Shown in pieces: positions 13,922-22,376 of a stretch of DNA of 28,505 nt (positions are counted from its first letter, which is position 1; each line of letters starts with the position of its first letter). A program made the translations under genes and the position numbers. The DNA lies in the NCBI GenBank assembly GCA_964569025.1, contig CAZMSQ010000030.1, forward strand, positions 1 to 28,505. The letters run 5' to 3'. The notes below the pieces were generated by a model that had not been told where the DNA came from, ran no database searches, and was given only the letters and a program-made list of their open reading frames with translations. This stretch comes from CAZMSQ01 sp964569025. Its GTDB lineage: Bacteria; Bacteroidota; Bacteroidia; Chitinophagales; Saprospiraceae.

Positions 13922-15001
13922 CTAACGGTCGTGGTGGATGTCAAAGGCTACGGTGCGCACTGCCCGTGCCAACCGCCCATCCGGAAGCGGTTGTTCGGCG
14001 ATCATCCTGGCGGCGGCGGGCTGTTCAAACACTTCTTTCATGTTCCGGATACTCCCTGCCGGCACATCGCTGGCAGCAAACAAATCCAGCCACTCCTGCC
14101 GCGACCTCTGGTGAAATGCCGGCTCCAGAATGTGCAGCAGTTCTTTGCGGTTCGCCAACCGTCCTTCATTGGTGGCAAAACGCGCATCTTCGGCAAGATG
14201 GGTCAGCCCAAGCACTCCGCAGGCAGCGCGAAACTGCACGTCTGTTGCCACGGCCAGTACAAGCGGAGAGCCTTCCCGGCAGGTGAAGATTTCGCCATAA
14301 GGGGTAATGTTCGGATGCGCACTGCCCATGCGTCCAGCAATATGTCCGGCCATAAGCCAGTTGCTCGCTTGATTGGACAAGGCCGACAGCGCGGAGGCCA
14401 GCAGGGAGGTCTCCACGATGCATCCTCTGCCGCTGTCTTTGCGCTCCAGAAGTGCCAAAAGTATGCCCTCCCGCAGCTGGTGGCTCGCCAGAATGTCTAT
14501 CATCGGCACCGGCATCTTAACGGGAGGTCCGTCAGCTTCCCCATTCATGTACATATAGCCTCCCTCCGCCTGCAACACGACATCAAAGGCGGGTCTGCCA
14601 TCATCAGGACCAAATCCGAAGACACGCGCATAAATCAGTCTCGGATTCAGGGCCATCAGCGAGTGGGCATCCATGCCAAGGCGGCGGGCAGAGCCGGGCT
14701 GATAATTTGTGATGACAATGTCTGCCTGTCGAACAAGGTCGAGCGTCTCCTCCCGGTCCTGAGATTCACGCAAATTCAGCATCCGCACCTCCTTGCCCTG
14801 ATTGGTACTCCAGTAATAGGCCGAATCAGGGGCCGACTCCGGTTCTCCCGGCAACTTCCACCGGCGGGTCATGTCCCCTCCGGTGGCAGGATTTTCAACC
14901 TTGATGACCCGCGCGCCTAACTCAGCAAAAAACTGGCCGACAGCCGGGCCCGCCAGGGCTGAAGAGAGCTCGAGTACGAGAAGATTCTTGATGTTATCCA
15001 T
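13922..15001 (-). CDS. Family III CoA-transferase (CaiB/BaiF type)
   Basis: A 359-residue enzyme that moves CoA between carboxylic acids. The opening LLVLELSSALAGPAVGQFFAELGARVIKVE is the CaiB/BaiF N-terminal signature, lightly adapted. The RPAFDVVLQAEGG segment places the nucleophilic Asp at residue 140. VPMIDILASHQLREGILLAL and the ETSLLASALSAL helix follow as in the family, and the C-terminal third has the usual interlocked-domain sequences (ASDVPAGSIRNMKEVFE). It is somewhat shorter than typical 380-430-residue members but has both halves. Substrates cannot be deduced. Alpha-methylacyl-CoA racemase is an alternative in this superfamily, though the context gives no support. It is followed by the secreted-protein gene after 55 bases and is divergent from the VanZ-like operon. 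Confidence 0.87.
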   Translation of the reverse strand: MDNIKNLLVLELSSALAGPAVGQFFAELGARVIKVENPATGGDMTRRWKLPGEPESAPDSAYYWSTNQGKEVRMLNLRESQDREETLDLVRQADIVITNYQPGSARRLGMDAHSLMALNPRLIYARVFGFGPDDGRPAFDVVLQAEGGYMYMNGEADGPPVKMPVPMIDILASHQLREGILLALLERKDSGRGCIVETSLLASALSALSNQASNWLMAGHIAGRMGSAHPNITPYGEIFTCREGSPLVLAVATDVQFRAACGVLGLTHLAEDARFATNEGRLANRKELLHILEPAFHQRSRQEWLDLFAASDVPAGSIRNMKEVFEQPAAARMIAEQPLPDGRLARAVRTVAFDIHHDR

Positions 15002-15017
15002 TTTTCATGTATTTTTC
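14988..15017 (+). promoter_or_regulatory. Possible promoter for the VanZ-NAD repair-sirtuin operon
   Basis: TTG at 14988-14990 is followed after 19 bases by TATTTTTC (15010-15017), one base off TAnnTTTG. Transcription would then begin near 15022-15026, inside the small ORF at 15007. The promoter and that ORF's first ATG are therefore competing readings. Confidence 0.4.
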
Positions 15018-15123
15018 TGACTCTATCGGCAATGTACTGCAATTTCCCGTCACCACCCACTGGGATGAACCCAGCAGTCTTGCCCATTGCATGACCGACT
15101 TCAAGATTGTCTGGAATCCATGA
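15007..15123 (+). CDS. Possible 38-residue small ORF upstream of the VanZ-like gene
   Basis: The ATG at 15007 opens a 38-codon frame (MYFSDSIGNV at the start, FKIVWNP at the end) that stops with TGA at 15121-15123. The stop overlaps the VanZ-like gene's ATG at 15120 as ATGA. The next two junctions of this operon also use ATGA overlaps, which is the main reason to list it. The residues do not match any family I know, and there is no signal peptide or membrane segment. Against it, a promoter-like element at 14988-15017 would start the transcript inside the ORF, and 38 open codons can arise by chance. If real, it could couple translation of the downstream genes. Confidence 0.3.
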   Translation: MYFSDSIGNVLQFPVTTHWDEPSSLAHCMTDFKIVWNP

Positions 15124-15989
15124 AAACAGCACCATTCTCCTCCTTCAAACACCCCTCCTCCGCACTGCCAGTGCTCGCCTTGCTCGCCCTGGCCTGGGGA
15201 TTTATGGTATTTGGCCACGACTATATCGGCAGAACCCTCGCTAACTCCTGGGACATCAATGCGCGCCAGGCATTCAATGCGCGGTTTACAGTGATTGGTG
15301 GTGTTATGGGCGCAGTATTTCTTGTTGTATGCCTTATAGCAACCCTCAGATCTGGTCGGTTCATCATTCTAAAACTCGCCTATTTCGGACTGACCGCCGT
15401 TCTTGCATTGCTCGCATTCAAATACCTGCTGGTTGTCAATTCAGAAATCATGCATTTCCCCCAGTATGCACTGGTGGCAGTGCTGGTCTACGTCTTGCTC
15501 GGCAATTTTCCGGAAACACTGTTTTTTACCATCTTTCTCGGCATTCTTGACGAGGCCTATCAATTTTTTGTGCTCGCTCCCGAAAAAACCAGCTATGTCG
15601 ATTTTAACGACATGTGGCTCAATGCGATAGGTGGAGCTATCGGCCTTCTAATAGCAGGCTCTCTGCTCCCGCGACGTTTGGCACCAAAATCCCGTTATTT
15701 ATCCCCACGCAGCCCGGTGGTCATCACAATCATCATGACAACACTGGTTGTAGCGCTGCTCTTTTTCACAGGCATTCTCGGATACCAATACACACCCGGT
15801 GGTCCGGACAAATACTATCTCATGCGGCAAACGCTGGATACCTTCTGGACAAAAGCCGACTTTCAGGTTACCTACCACATTGTCCGCCCGCTGGAAGGGC
15901 TCATCGGTTTGTGCCTTATCTGGGCCGCATATCTGCCTATGGAGCGTCTTTTTGTTGTGGAGAATGCTGAATCAGATACCTACCCATGA
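15120..15989 (+). CDS. VanZ-like family membrane protein
   Basis: A 289-residue inner-membrane protein with about seven hydrophobic segments, starting at the ATG at 15120. An in-frame ATG at 15087 would add 11 polar residues and is less likely. The VanZ signature is visible at residues 130-175: FLGILDEAYQFF, then DFNDMWLNAIGGAIGLLIAG, giving the conserved Asp-Glu...Gln and Asp...Asn...Gly pattern. VanZ of the vancomycin-resistance transposon gives low-level teicoplanin resistance, but most chromosomal relatives have no known role and resistance should not be inferred. The gene overlaps the next one by four bases (ATGA at 15986-15989). The part after residue 190 adds three further spans beyond the core VanZ domain. 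Confidence 0.8.
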   Translation: MKTAPFSSFKHPSSALPVLALLALAWGFMVFGHDYIGRTLANSWDINARQAFNARFTVIGGVMGAVFLVVCLIATLRSGRFIILKLAYFGLTAVLALLAFKYLLVVNSEIMHFPQYALVAVLVYVLLGNFPETLFFTIFLGILDEAYQFFVLAPEKTSYVDFNDMWLNAIGGAIGLLIAGSLLPRRLAPKSRYLSPRSPVVITIIMTTLVVALLFFTGILGYQYTPGGPDKYYLMRQTLDTFWTKADFQVTYHIVRPLEGLIGLCLIWAAYLPMERLFVVENAESDTYP

Positions 15990-17503
15990 AGTTACTGACC
16001 GCCGATCAGATTCGAACCCTTGACCGGCTGACAATAGCGCGGGAACCCATCTCTTCAACAGATCTGATGGAACGGGCGGCCAATGCCTTTGTGAGGTGGT
16101 TCGTAAATGAGTTTCCTGAAACCGATCGACCCATCCTCATTTTTTGCGGTTCTGGCAATAACGGCGGCGATGGACTGGCTGTAGCGCGCTTGCTTCTGAA
16201 AAAAGGCTATCAGCCCCGCGTAATTCTGTGTAAGATCACCGACGGACTCTCTGCTGATTCAGCAGTGAATCTCGAGCGACTGAAATATGCAGAAGGGGCA
16301 CGTATCTCAGTCCTTCAAGAGGGCGCTGAATTTCCGATTCTTCCAGCGGAAGGCATTCTGGTGGATGCCATCCTCGGTTCTGGTTTATCAAGGCCTGTTG
16401 AAGGTTACTGGGCGCAGTTGCTTAAAATATTGAATGAATCGGACGGGACCCGCATTGCCATTGACATTCCCACAGGACTCTTTGCAGACAGGCCGACCCA
16501 TTCTGTCTCTTTTCATGCAGACCTGACCCTGACTTTCGAACTTCCAAAACGTTCGTTTCTCCACTCGGACAATTCACATCGGGTTGGCCGGCTGGTGACA
16601 GTCAGCATCGGATTGGATCAATTCGCGTGGGAGGGCATGCCCTCGTCAGAGTGGCTGGTAGAACACCACGAAGCAGCTCGGATGGTGCGGAAACGAGATT
16701 CGTTTGCCCATAAGGGCAACTTCGGACATGCCCTTCTGGTGTGCGGTTCCAGGGGTAAAATCGGTGCAGCCATTTTAGCAGGCCGTGCAGCATTGCGGTC
16801 TGGAGCCGGACTGGTCACCATTCACACGCCGGGCTCAGAGCGCCTTTCCATACAGGCCAATCTTCCCGAGGCCATGGTGTCTTGCGATTCTCACGAAGGC
16901 TGTTTCTCTTCCCTTCCCGAAAGTACCTTGTCAAACTGGTCTGCAATCGGAATCGGCTGCGGAATGGGTGTTGATCCTGCCAGCGCAAAGGGATTGGCCG
17001 CTTTGCTCGAACACATGACAAAGCCCATGATACTTGATGCGGATGCACTCAATATTCTAAGTGCCCATCCTGACCTTCTCTCAAAACTCCCACCCAACAG
17101 CATTCTCACACCCCATCCTGGCGAGTACAAACGCCTCTTTCATCCCACGGTAACCGATGGATTTGAAATGTGGGAAGATTTGCGGGAACGGTCTTCCCGC
17201 CTCGGGGTGTTCATCATTCTGAAAGGTGCATACACAGCAGTGGCAATGCCTGACGGTCGTTTGTCCATCAATCCGACTGGGAATCCGGGAATGGCTACCG
17301 CGGGAAGCGGCGATGTACTAACTGGCATTCTGACCGGCTTGCTCGCTCAGGGATACGATCCGGAAGACACGGCTGTCCTTGGTGTCTATCTACACGGACT
17401 GGCCGGAGACGTTGCTGTCAGGCATCATCAAAGCGAACAATCACTCATCGCGGGCGACCTCGCCGACCATCTCGGGGAAGCCTATAAACTCCTGAAAACA
17501 TGA
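15986..17503 (+). CDS. nnr: Bifunctional NAD(P)H-hydrate epimerase / ADP-dependent NAD(P)H-hydrate dehydratase
   Basis: This enzyme repairs damaged NAD(P)H: the N-terminal half epimerises R- to S-NAD(P)HX and the C-terminal half dehydrates S-NADHX using ADP. At 505 residues it matches the fused YjeF/Nnr length. The epimerase (about 1-215) shows FCGSGNNGGDGLAVARLLL (53-71), VDAILGSG (126-133) and IDIPTGLFAD. The kinase-like dehydratase (about 230-505) shows HKGNFGHALLVCGSRGKIGA (242-261), LDADALN (350-356), TPHPGE (375-380) and the nucleotide/catalytic loop GNPGMATAGSGDVLTG (432-447, Asp443). The domains are complete. It overlaps both neighbours by ATGA, and the next gene is an NAD-consuming sirtuin, so the pair shares a link to NAD. 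Confidence 0.94.
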   Translation: MKLLTADQIRTLDRLTIAREPISSTDLMERAANAFVRWFVNEFPETDRPILIFCGSGNNGGDGLAVARLLLKKGYQPRVILCKITDGLSADSAVNLERLKYAEGARISVLQEGAEFPILPAEGILVDAILGSGLSRPVEGYWAQLLKILNESDGTRIAIDIPTGLFADRPTHSVSFHADLTLTFELPKRSFLHSDNSHRVGRLVTVSIGLDQFAWEGMPSSEWLVEHHEAARMVRKRDSFAHKGNFGHALLVCGSRGKIGAAILAGRAALRSGAGLVTIHTPGSERLSIQANLPEAMVSCDSHEGCFSSLPESTLSNWSAIGIGCGMGVDPASAKGLAALLEHMTKPMILDADALNILSAHPDLLSKLPPNSILTPHPGEYKRLFHPTVTDGFEMWEDLRERSSRLGVFIILKGAYTAVAMPDGRLSINPTGNPGMATAGSGDVLTGILTGLLAQGYDPEDTAVLGVYLHGLAGDVAVRHHQSEQSLIAGDLADHLGEAYKLLKT

Positions 17504-18192
17504 GCAACCACATTGTTGTCCTGACTGGTGCCGGAATCAGCGCCGAGAGCGGGATTCCAACATTCCGCGATTCCGGTGGGTTATGGGAAGACCATGATAT
17601 TGAGTCGGTAGCGACCCCGGAGGGCTGGGCCCGTAATCCGGAACGTGTCCTCAAATTTTACAATGCCCGCAGAAGGCAGCTCAAGACTGTGACGCCCAAT
17701 GCGGCCCACCAGGCGCTGGTGGAGCTGGAATCAAGGTACCGTGTCGATGTGATTACCCAAAATGTAGACGACCTGCACGAGCGGGCAGGGTCAACGAATG
17801 TGATGCATTTGCATGGAGAACTTACGAAAGTAAGAAGTGAGCGGTTTCCAGATTTGGTCTACTCCTGTCATGAAGACATCAATATGGGCGACCAGTGCGA
17901 AAAAGGGCACCAGCTCAGGCCTCATGTGGTTTGGTTTGGCGAAGATGTCCCCATGCTTGAGCCGGCAGCCCAGCTGACAGAGGTGGCTGATATCATCCTC
18001 GTCATCGGCTCTTCCATGCAGGTCTACCCCGCCGCCGGACTTGTCTCATTTGCCCGGGAAGATGCGAGCGTTTTCTATGTCGATCAGTTTCCGACCCTCA
18101 ACTATGAGCTGCAAAAGTTACGGAACCTCACCATTGTCAATGACCGGGCTACAGTCGGCGTTCCGCAGGTGGTCAGTCAGTTATTGAGCTGA
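17500..18192 (+). CDS. cobB: Sirtuin, NAD-dependent protein deacylase (class III type)
   Basis: This enzyme removes acyl groups from lysines using NAD+, releasing nicotinamide and O-acyl-ADP-ribose. The 230-residue Sir2 core shows GAGISAESGIPTFRDSGGLW (10-29), TQNVDDLHERAG (86-97) and the catalytic His in HLHGEL (His105). Tyr54 and Arg57 form the Y-x-x-R pair that in SIRT5 and E. coli CobB recognises succinyl/malonyl lysine, so desuccinylation is likely alongside deacetylation. The zinc-module region (YSCHEDINMGDQCEKGHQLR, 121-140) has only two cysteines, Cys123 and Cys133, instead of four. Zinc may be lost or held with His124/His137. The ATGA overlap with the NAD(P)HX repair gene implies coupled expression. 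Its 3' end overlaps the opposite-strand phosphoesterase by 12 bases. Confidence 0.92.
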   Translation: MSNHIVVLTGAGISAESGIPTFRDSGGLWEDHDIESVATPEGWARNPERVLKFYNARRRQLKTVTPNAAHQALVELESRYRVDVITQNVDDLHERAGSTNVMHLHGELTKVRSERFPDLVYSCHEDINMGDQCEKGHQLRPHVVWFGEDVPMLEPAAQLTEVADIILVIGSSMQVYPAAGLVSFAREDASVFYVDQFPTLNYELQKLRNLTIVNDRATVGVPQVVSQLLS

Positions 18193-18690
18193 CCGCCCCC
18201 TGAGGCCCAACTCTATGACCTCCAGATTCTGCACCCTGCCAGCCTCGATTTCGAAACGCAACGCTGTGCGTATGCGATGAAATCCGTGCCGGCCGGCGGC
18301 GCCGGGATTCATATGCAATAGGCCGAAGGAAGGAACAGGCATCACCTTGAGAATATGAGAATGACCACACACCAGCAATCCGGGTCTGAACGTTTCCAGC
18401 CCTTTCCTGATTCGTGAGGTATACTTGCCTGCTGGACCCACTATATGTGTCATCCACACCTTGAGCCCATCGATTTCAAATCTCTGATCTTCAGGATATT
18501 GAAGCCTTGTTTCGTGAGCGTCAATGTTTCCGTAAACAGCTCTGACTACCCATTTTTCGAGAAAGGGTTCCAGCACCGAACCTGGTCCGATATCTCCGGC
18601 ATGCCAAACCTCATGGCAATCTGCAAAAAGGTCTGGCAGCTGAGCGTCTGCATATCCATGAGTATCAGAGAACAGGCCAATTTTTACCAT
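18181..18690 (-). CDS. YfcE-type metallophosphoesterase
   Basis: A 169-residue calcineurin-like phosphoesterase of the YfcE/MJ0936 family. With the start at 18690 it opens MVKIGLFSDTHG, so the metal ligands Asp9 and His11 are placed as in the family. A longer frame to 18819 would add 43 residues overlapping the tex start and is rejected. Other metal and catalytic motifs are HAGDIG (Asp33), VYGNIDAHE (Asn55), THIVG (His82), CGHSH (110-112) and MNPGAAG. Relatives are Mn-dependent phosphodiesterases active on artificial substrates, with no secure natural one. The gene is convergent with the sirtuin (12-base overlap) and divergent from tex across 87 bases. Confidence 0.9.
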   Translation of the reverse strand: MVKIGLFSDTHGYADAQLPDLFADCHEVWHAGDIGPGSVLEPFLEKWVVRAVYGNIDAHETRLQYPEDQRFEIDGLKVWMTHIVGPAGKYTSRIRKGLETFRPGLLVCGHSHILKVMPVPSFGLLHMNPGAAGRHGFHRIRTALRFEIEAGRVQNLEVIELGLRGRSAQ

Positions 18691-18777
18691 GCTGTAAGGT
18701 GCCGTGTAGATGATTGTCCGGTGTCTGTCCGGAAGTGAAATGTACGGAAACATGTTGAAAAATCGTAATTTCCCCCC

Positions 18778-20961
18778 ATGGAGATCAGCCACGACCACAT
18801 CAGGGAAATCACTGCCCAACTTGACCTTCCTCCCCGGAGCGTTCGCAACACGTTGCAGCTACTTAGCGAAGGGGCGACCTTGCCATTCATTGCCCGATAC
18901 CGCAAGGAAATGACCGGATCTCTCAACGAGTTGCAGATCGACTCTATCCGGAAAATGTATGACGGTCTCATCGAATTCGAACGTCGGAGGGAGTACATTC
19001 TCAACACACTGGCAGAACAGGCTGTGCTGACCGATGAGCTGGCGAATCGCATCAGTGGGGCGCGGAGTCTGACTGAGCTCGAGGACTTGTATCTCCCATA
19101 CAGGCAGAAGCGTAAAACCCGAGCAGCCAAAGCGAGGGAAAAAGGGCTGGAGCCATTGGCGATGATGCTCCTTAGTCAGAGACCAGGCGGGCTCGATGTC
19201 ATGTCAGCACCATATCTCAATGATGAAGTCAAAACGCTTGACGAAGCCTTGCAGGGGGCTCGCGACATCATTGCGGAATGGATCAGTGAACAGCGGGAAT
19301 CGCGGGAGTTGTTGCGCAAGCACTATCGCAGGCAAGCACAAGTTTGCAGCCGGGTGATTCGGGGAAAAGACAAGGAGGGGATTAAATTCAAGGATTATTT
19401 TGATTTCAGCGAGCCGTTGAGTTCAATTCCATCTCACCGCCTATTAGCTGTACTCAGAGGCGAAGCAGAGGGAATGCTCAAAGTTGGGGTATTGCCAGCA
19501 GACGAGGAGGCTGTGAAAAACGAACTGAAGAAGACAGTGCTCACAGCCCGAACTGAAGCCTCCGCCCAGGTCGAACTGGCAGTTGAGGATGGTTACCGGA
19601 GGTTGCTATGCCCGGCCATTGAAACTGAGTTTCGGGTTCGGGCCCGGGTACATGCAGAGGATGAAGCCATTCAGGTCTTTCAGAACAACCTCCGCCAGCT
19701 GTTGCTGGCCCCACCACTGGGTTCAAAGCGCGTACTGGCCATTGATCCCGGTTTTCGCACAGGATGCAAGGTGGTATGCCTTGATGAATCGGGAAACCTC
19801 CTTGAGTACACAACCATTTTTCCCCTTCCTCCGGCCAGAGAACACCAGCGGTCACTGGACGTTATCGAATCCCTGATGAATACCCACCGTATAGAAGCAA
19901 TCGCTGTTGGTAGCGGGACTGCTGGCAAAGAGACAATGCAGTTTTTGCGCAATGCAGGATTGTCTGGCTCACCTGAAATCTTTATGGTCAACGAAAACGG
20001 AGCCTCCATCTATTCGGCATCTGACCTGGCCCGTGAGGAATTTCCAAATCTCGACCTCACCGTCCGCGGAGCCATTTCAATTGGCCGCAGGCTGATTGAT
20101 CCATTGGCAGAACTGGTGAAAATTGACGCCAAGTCGATTGGGGTCGGCCAATATCAACACGATGTCAATCAGGTCAAGCTCCGCGAAAGCTTGAAACAAG
20201 CCGTTGAGAGCTGCGTGAACACAGTAGGCGTCCAGTTGAATACCGCAAGCCGCCATGTGCTGTCCTATGTATCAGGTCTGGGCCCCACATTGGCAACAAA
20301 CATCGTTGAATACCGAATGGCCCATGGGGGCTTTTCAAACCGACAACAACTGAAGCAGGTGCCGCGTCTCGGCGAAAAAGCGTTTGAGCTGTGCGCCGGA
20401 TTTCTGCGCATTCGACAAGGGAATCACCCACTTGACAACACGGGTGTCCATCCCGAACGGTACGCCGTTGTTGAAAAAATGGCAGCAGATCAGGGTGTCG
20501 CACTGAAAGATCTGATTCAGAATGCGGCTTTGCTCAAAAAAATAAACCTCAACCACTACACCACAGAAGAACTGGGTCTTCCAACCCTACAGGATATACT
20601 CAGGGAACTCGCCAGACCCGGGCTTGATCCGAGGGGAACAGCCCGGTCATTTCAATTTGCCGAAGGGGTGAATACCATCGAAGATCTCCGGCCAGGCATG
20701 TGGTTACCCGGTATCGTCACCAATATCACCAATTTCGGTGCTTTTGTGGATATTGGCCTCAAAAATGACGGGTTGGTGCATGTTTCTGAATTGCGCGACG
20801 CTTATACATCAAACCCGGCAGACGTGGTGACGCTCCACCAAGAGGTACAGGTCAGAGTCAAAGAAATAGATATGGAACGGGGTCGCATCCAATTGTCAAT
20901 GAAAGGAGAAAAAAACCAGGAAAAGTCCCGGAAGACCCATTCCTCCCAATCAACAGCGTAA
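18778..20961 (+). CDS. tex: Tex family S1 RNA-binding transcription accessory protein
   Basis: A 727-residue conserved nucleic-acid-binding protein, near the usual family length. The N-terminal helical region contains LSEGATLPFIARYRKEMTGS (29-48) and LEDLYLPYRQKRKTRA (101-116), the most typical Tex segments. A YqgF/RNase H-like domain begins about residue 319 (VLAIDPGFRTGCKVV). The helix-hairpin-helix part includes LSYVSGLGPTLATNIVEYR and FSNRQQLKQVPRLGEKAFE. The C-terminal S1 domain spans about 640-709 (LPGIVTNITNFGAFVDIGLK), followed by a short basic tail. Tex is the bacterial relative of Spt6 and affects transcription and toxin expression in Bordetella and pneumococcus. The mechanism is unsettled. 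rnd follows after three bases, so the two RNA-related genes are likely co-transcribed. Confidence 0.96.
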   Translation: MEISHDHIREITAQLDLPPRSVRNTLQLLSEGATLPFIARYRKEMTGSLNELQIDSIRKMYDGLIEFERRREYILNTLAEQAVLTDELANRISGARSLTELEDLYLPYRQKRKTRAAKAREKGLEPLAMMLLSQRPGGLDVMSAPYLNDEVKTLDEALQGARDIIAEWISEQRESRELLRKHYRRQAQVCSRVIRGKDKEGIKFKDYFDFSEPLSSIPSHRLLAVLRGEAEGMLKVGVLPADEEAVKNELKKTVLTARTEASAQVELAVEDGYRRLLCPAIETEFRVRARVHAEDEAIQVFQNNLRQLLLAPPLGSKRVLAIDPGFRTGCKVVCLDESGNLLEYTTIFPLPPAREHQRSLDVIESLMNTHRIEAIAVGSGTAGKETMQFLRNAGLSGSPEIFMVNENGASIYSASDLAREEFPNLDLTVRGAISIGRRLIDPLAELVKIDAKSIGVGQYQHDVNQVKLRESLKQAVESCVNTVGVQLNTASRHVLSYVSGLGPTLATNIVEYRMAHGGFSNRQQLKQVPRLGEKAFELCAGFLRIRQGNHPLDNTGVHPERYAVVEKMAADQGVALKDLIQNAALLKKINLNHYTTEELGLPTLQDILRELARPGLDPRGTARSFQFAEGVNTIEDLRPGMWLPGIVTNITNFGAFVDIGLKNDGLVHVSELRDAYTSNPADVVTLHQEVQVRVKEIDMERGRIQLSMKGEKNQEKSRKTHSSQSTA

Positions 20962-20964
20962 CAT

Positions 20965-22134
20965 ATGGACTACACACTCATTGATTCCGAAGAAGCCCTT
21001 ACACAATTCACTACCAATCATCGCGACGTCGATTGGCTGGCTATCGATACAGAATTTATCGGCGAAAATCGGTACCAAACACTCCTTTGTCTGATTCAGG
21101 TTGGAAGTACTCACGGCTCATTTCTGATTGACACGCTGAAAGTTGGTGACATCAGTTCTTTCCTCCAGTTGGTCAGCGATGAGCGCATCACCAAAATAAC
21201 CCATGCCGGCGAAAATGACTATCGGTTGTTTTACGAGCTTTATGGCACCCTCCCACGCTCCATATTCGACACCCAACTCGCTGCCGGGTTCATTCAGCCT
21301 GATTATCCGGTTTCCTTCCAGAAACTGCTCGACAAAGAGCTCAAAGTAAAATTGGGAAAAGATCAGGCCATTTCTCAATGGGACCGAAGGCCATTGTCTA
21401 ACAAGCAAATTCAATATGCGCTCGATGACATCCGGTACCTGAAAAAACTCTCTGAGCGTCAGATCAAAAAGTTGGAGCGCAGCGGTCGTCTTGAGTGGGC
21501 ACATGACGAGTTTGCGAAATGGGAACTGGAATCGCACTACAAGGATGACGAGCACAGGGAGTTTTTTCGCAACAAAATGCTGGGCAGGATGAACTCTGAA
21601 AGTCTGGTGATGCTGATGCGGCTTTACACCTGGCGTGACCGTGAAGCAAAGCGCCGTGATCTGCCCAGAGAAAAAGTGCTGGCAGAAAGAATCATCACGG
21701 ATGTAGCCATCCTGATTCCTTCCGGCATCCAAACTCTCTTCCACAACCGCCGGCTTCCAGAAAAGACCATCTCGAGGCATAAAGACCTATTTGAACGATT
21801 GTACGCTCAGCCTGCCACTGAGGAAGAGGAGGCAGTCATCCGGCGGATTCCCAAAGTTGCCCGGACGGACAAGGAGCAAGATATGGCAGCCGATTTGCTG
21901 TTTTGGCTGATCCGCCACAAATGCAATCAACTTAACATTGCCCCTGGTTTGTTGCTCCGTGGATCTTCTCTGAAAAAGCTAAAAACCCAACCGAGCTATC
22001 AGGCAAGTGAGTTGCTTAGCGGGTGGCGCAAGGAAGTCCTCGGGCAGACCCTGTCAAGCTGGCTCGAAAACAGCTACCGAATTGAAGTGAATCAACACCC
22101 TGACGGATTCGGAATTCAAATTCGTACACCCTGA
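20965..22134 (+). CDS. rnd: Ribonuclease D (3'-5' exoribonuclease, DEDDy)
   Basis: A 389-residue protein with a DEDDy exonuclease domain and an HRDC region, the usual RNase D layout and length. The acidic catalytic residues are visible: Asp28 and Glu30 in LAIDTEFIGE, Asp84 in HAGENDYRLFYEL, and Tyr150 with Asp154 in YALDDIRYLKKL. The segment LGKDQAISQWDRRPLSNKQI is the typical stretch before the last motif. The HRDC domain spans about residues 205-290 (LYTWRDREAKRRDLPREKVL). RNase D trims 3' ends of stable RNAs such as tRNA precursors. It begins three bases after the tex stop. No terminator follows, and the next 242 bases before acs hold only a tiny ORF and a palindrome. Confidence 0.93.
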   Translation: MDYTLIDSEEALTQFTTNHRDVDWLAIDTEFIGENRYQTLLCLIQVGSTHGSFLIDTLKVGDISSFLQLVSDERITKITHAGENDYRLFYELYGTLPRSIFDTQLAAGFIQPDYPVSFQKLLDKELKVKLGKDQAISQWDRRPLSNKQIQYALDDIRYLKKLSERQIKKLERSGRLEWAHDEFAKWELESHYKDDEHREFFRNKMLGRMNSESLVMLMRLYTWRDREAKRRDLPREKVLAERIITDVAILIPSGIQTLFHNRRLPEKTISRHKDLFERLYAQPATEEEEAVIRRIPKVARTDKEQDMAADLLFWLIRHKCNQLNIAPGLLLRGSSLKKLKTQPSYQASELLSGWRKEVLGQTLSSWLENSYRIEVNQHPDGFGIQIRTP

Positions 22135-22158
22135 CCTCCTGGTAATGTCAGTACTCCA

Positions 22159-22227
22159 ATGATGAATGTCACCTTCATGATCATGAACTTTATGGCCATT
22201 CTTCATAATTTTAATCCTTGGTTCTGA
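22159..22227 (+). CDS. Possible 22-residue Met-rich hydrophobic peptide
   Basis: The ATG at 22159 (a second ATG at 22162) opens a 22-codon frame ending at TGA 22225-22227. The peptide begins MMNVTFMIMNFM and is hydrophobic throughout, with six Met and four Phe. It starts 25 bases after the rnd stop. It is far too short for confidence, no ribosome site is seen, and AT-rich intergenic DNA can give such frames by chance. Confidence 0.15.
   Translation: MMNVTFMIMNFMAILHNFNPWF
22174..22187. promoter_or_regulatory. Perfect 14-base palindrome upstream of acs
   Basis: TTCATGATCATGAA is its own reverse complement. It lies in the 242-base gap between rnd and acs, about 190 bases before the acs start. 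It could be an operator half-site pair. It has no T-run and is not a terminator. Confidence 0.3.
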
Positions 22228-22376
22228 CAGTTATCACTCACAAGATTGGCATTCAATCACACCACAAAAAACTTGTTAGTCATTCCTGATGCGCATGAGA
22301 TACAATTGGCTCCCCAATGCTCATGAATATCAATAGGAGTGCGCCTTCCATTCACTCTTTACCAAATACACAGATT

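Noticed and set aside
13883..14920. 345-residue plus-strand frame opposite the CoA-transferase
   Set aside because: The minus strand encodes a complete CaiB/BaiF protein with its catalytic Asp. The plus-strand product is a His/Arg/Pro-rich shadow translation.
18691..18819. 43-residue N-terminal extension of the phosphoesterase
   Set aside because: The metal motif SDTHG must lie near the N-terminus, as given by the start at 18690. The extension would overlap the tex start.
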